This document shows positions 5,468 to 5,765 of a stretch of 5,765 nucleotides of DNA, one piece after another. Source of the DNA: an uncultured Prevotella sp. (GTDB taxonomy: Bacteria; Bacteroidota; Bacteroidia; Bacteroidales; Bacteroidaceae); assembly GCA_945827565.1 (NCBI GenBank), contig CALZNR010000104.1, forward strand, positions 1 through 5,765. Direction: 5' to 3'. A program made the translations under genes and the position numbers. Every line of letters begins with the position of its first letter. Position 1 is the stretch's first letter. Below the pieces are notes generated by a model. The model saw only the letters and a program-made list of their open reading frames with translations, was not told where the DNA came from and did no database searches.

Positions 5468-5765
5468 ATGGCAGACTATATAGAAGATCTTGAAAGGCAA
5501 TACCAGAACGAAATTGTGGCGTTGTTTCTGGAAAAGCTGAAGTACAAGTACCTCGGCAATTTGCAGTATGCCAAGGGAGCAAAGGTGAATTGCCTCGGCA
5601 AAGCCAACTCACCCATCATAGAGTCAGAGGTCGAGGCCTATCTGACCGATGCCGGCTATACCGCCATGCAGATAGAAGGTGCCATGTTCCAGCTGAGGCG
5701 CACGGTGCGCCTTGCCGACAAGCGGATGGTCACGCTCATGGATGTCAGCAACGATGTCTATGACC
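5468..5765 (+). CDS. hsdR: Type I restriction enzyme subunit R (HsdR), N-terminus only
   Basis: 99 codons are open to the right edge. HsdR is the ATP-dependent DNA translocase and endonuclease subunit of type I restriction-modification complexes (R2M2S), cutting unmodified foreign DNA. The visible part matches the N-terminal segment of the family: EIVALFLEKLKYKYLGN (15-31), an acidic/hydrophobic helix IIESEVEAYLTDAGY (50-64), then FQLRRTVRLADK (74-85) and LMDVSNDVYD (90-99), equivalent to the usual 'LYDVNKEVY' block before the nuclease fold. The PD-(D/E)XK nuclease motifs and the helicase domains, normally within about 900-1,100 residues, lie beyond the window. The 'QYAKGAKVNCLGKANSP' segment (33-49) replaces the shorter 'RENNSN' linker I remember from common HsdRs. 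The start follows the peptidase stop by three bases; no clear ribosome binding site is present, so coupling is likely. Confidence 0.82.
   Translation, partial: MADYIEDLERQYQNEIVALFLEKLKYKYLGNLQYAKGAKVNCLGKANSPIIESEVEAYLTDAGYTAMQIEGAMFQLRRTVRLADKRMVTLMDVSNDVYD

Noticed and set aside
1958..5765. tRNA, rRNA, CRISPR array or insertion sequence
   Set aside because: No cloverleaf, conserved rRNA segment, regularly spaced repeat or transposase frame was found on either strand.

Overview
The window looks like a contig fragment from a member of the Bacteroidota, most likely a Prevotella-like gut or oral Bacteroidales. The evidence is the close resemblance of the RNase R and the YejM-like protein to Bacteroidales homologues as I remember them, promoter boxes of the Bacteroidota type (TAnnTTTG), and mostly weak Shine-Dalgarno sequences. 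The genus is inference. The first 41 bases are not biological: they are an Illumina Nextera adapter joined to the genomic insert at base 42. The right end stops inside a gene.

Left part (42-2297), minus strand: a 3'-truncated gene for exoribonuclease R (rnr). Its winged-helix, cold-shock and RNB catalytic domains are present; the C-terminal S1 domain is lost at the contig end. Upstream lies a gap of about 340 bases holding a bidirectional terminator-like hairpin, a TATGTTTG promoter box just beyond it, and another possible hairpin.

Middle (2298-4157), minus strand: a complete 619-residue inner-membrane protein with five predicted membrane helices and a periplasmic sulfatase/alkaline-phosphatase-fold domain, homologous to E. 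coli YejM/PbgA/LapC. Unlike the E. coli protein as I recall it, this one keeps residues expected for a metal site and a threonine nucleophile. A run of nine G in its coding strand, early in the gene, is a candidate slippage (phase-variation) site: loss of one G gives an immediate stop codon.

The divergent gap of about 400 bases (4158-4561) holds the promoter of the yejM-like gene, inverted repeats near that promoter, a poor T-run hairpin and a weak promoter for the rightward operon.

Right part (4562-5765), plus strand: a tight three-gene operon with 3-base spacers. It encodes a 70-residue Cro/C1-type (XRE) regulator, a YgjP-like zinc metallopeptidase and the N-terminus of a type I restriction subunit R (HsdR). 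This is the start of a type I restriction-modification defence island. hsdM and hsdS are expected beyond the right edge but cannot be seen. The regulator could time expression of the locus, and the metallopeptidase is an intriguing candidate for proteolytic control of the restriction complex; both roles are inference.
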